A DNA stretch of 64,000 nucleotides, taken from positions 496,001 to 560,000 of the forward strand of contig NW_026570273.1 of the NCBI RefSeq assembly GCF_019649055.1. Reading direction: 5' to 3'. The position numbers and the translations under genes are program-made. The notes under the pieces were generated by a model. That model saw only the letters and a program-made list of their open reading frames with translations. It did not search any database and was not told the origin of the DNA. This DNA is from Paramacrobiotus metropolitanus (taxonomy: Eukaryota > Tardigrada > Eutardigrada > Parachela > Macrobiotidae). Of this stretch, positions 62,943-64,000 are shown in pieces; positions within the stretch are counted from its first letter, which is position 1, and every line of letters begins with the position of its first letter.

Positions 62943-64000
62943 CTGTAGCGTACGTAGTGATTTTTTACTGGCTTTGTAGAACTGCTGCCCTTCGTAACGA
63001 TGACTTCATCATGCAACTGCGCTCATAATTAAGCTGCCTTGTCAACTTCTTGGGAGGGAGACCATGGGTTTTCTTGGGCTCACATTGCACAGGAGCCGCA
63101 TGAACAAAAACAGCGCGATACATCAAGATCTCCTGGTTAAACACAGCTAGGTGCATGTTGGCATATCCTGTTTCGGAAGTCCTATGTTGTTGCGACAAAT
63201 GACAGTTCGTCACACTGGCCGCTTGAATTGCGTCCTTAAATTCCCAAAACGATGCTTGGCAGACAACGTTTCAGTGAACAGTAGCGGAAGTGAACGTTAG
63301 GTTGCGCAGGAGCGATCCCCCGGTTTACTGTTCCCGTGCAAACATTACAGCTAGCTGTCAAGCGCACTATCCGCGCACGAATAAACCCCGATGCGGGATT
63401 GCAATACCGCTTTTTAAAGTGAAACATGGATGGTAACCGGCAAAGTACTGACTGCCGTGTTAAAACAACTGGCTAGTGGCTACATTGTTGCAAATTTCGA
63501 TCGTTGTTTGTTCGGTGCAGTGTCAACGGAACCTTCTGCGTCAGCTCTGATCGACCAGTGTGCTATGAAGTATTGTATGCGTATAAACCAGCTGACATGC
63601 ACACGCGGTAGCATACTGATTCTGTTCAATTACTGCAAACTCAAACCCGATTCTATCTCCGCGTTCGAGGGAGCTTCTGATATCGTTTTGCAACATGAGT
63701 TCTTAAAATCCCCTTTTCCGGTGGAATGACGGACATGGTTAGGACCAACCAGAGCTCTGGATAGTCCGGCCATCTCCGTCACTCAACGGGCATCGTTTCT
63801 GGCGGTTCGAGCCGGTTACGATGCAGCCATCAGACTCATCACTGTCTTCAGCAACATACGTACTCTTCCACTGGGTCTTTGAATTTTAATCGTCGTTTGA
63901 TTTGTCATATCCTGCAAGGCACGTTTATTTGAAGAAGATTGTTGAAATTTGACAGATGCCGTTGGCGAATTAGTAATACAATGTGCCGGATTGACCCAAA
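62943..64000. other. Right flank with two unassigned ORFs
   Basis: A minus-strand frame at 62,965-63,213 (after an acceptor-like GAATTTAAG) looks like a possible 3' exon (NCHLSQQHRTSETGYANMHL). A plus-strand ORF at 63,430-63,729 (99 codons) has a few Cys residues but no motif. Neither is recognised. Confidence 0.25.

Overview
The window is nuclear DNA of an animal. It holds spliced genes with GT-AG introns, rhodopsin-family GPCRs, a Ly6/uPAR three-finger gene pair, and metazoan-type transposons (mariner, pogo, an R2-like non-LTR element, and a complete Polinton/Maverick). The taxon cannot be fixed from sequence alone. The divergent GPCRs with a DRY-less SRVWAVTFP-type motif would fit a tardigrade or another small ecdysozoan; this is inference. 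No rRNA, tRNA or CRISPR was found.

Layout. 0-14 kb: three minus-strand GPCR genes. One of them (4.4-10.7 kb) has an intron of about 5.3 kb that holds a fold-back repeat, and inside that a 3.0-kb R2-like retroelement with a 22-bp target-site duplication (TSD). 15.3-21.9 kb: a tandem pair of Ly6-like genes. The first copy was hit twice by TA-targeting DNA transposons, a 1.29-kb mariner in intron 1 and a 334-bp MITE in exon 3; the second copy preserves both empty sites. 22.8-24.8 kb: a second R2-like fragment. 26.4-29.2 kb: a complete pogo/Tigger-type element with terminal inverted repeats (TIRs) and a four-exon transposase.

29,370-51,564: a complete 22.2-kb Polinton/Maverick (adintovirus-type) element with 206-bp TIRs and a 6-bp TSD, GTGAAC. 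It carries a packed plus-strand morphogenesis/integration block (packaging ATPase, integrase, penton, double-jelly-roll capsid protein, adenovirus-type protease). It also carries a protein-primed DNA polymerase split by three spliceosomal introns, two IAP-type BIR proteins, three ANP32-like leucine-rich-repeat (LRR) proteins, a zinc-finger protein, and a transcription-related set: a two-repeat TBP homologue, a protein with two PC4-like domains, and two acidic activator-like proteins. Intergenic regions upstream of divergent genes share a motif, best copy GGTACCTGGCACCATGTACC. My leading hypothesis is that this element encodes a private promoter system: shared cis-motif, TBP-like factor, PC4-like factor and activators.

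50.4-62.9 kb: after integration, the element's right end plus neighbouring host DNA was tandemly duplicated (units 50,419-56,419 and 56,420-62,942). The second unit therefore carries a copy of the element's last gene and a solitary TIR. The host gene in each unit is unrecognised; unit 1 lacks 527 bp of its first exon. Differences between the units are mostly one-base homopolymer indels. The frameshifts seen in many genes may therefore be consensus errors as well as real decay.
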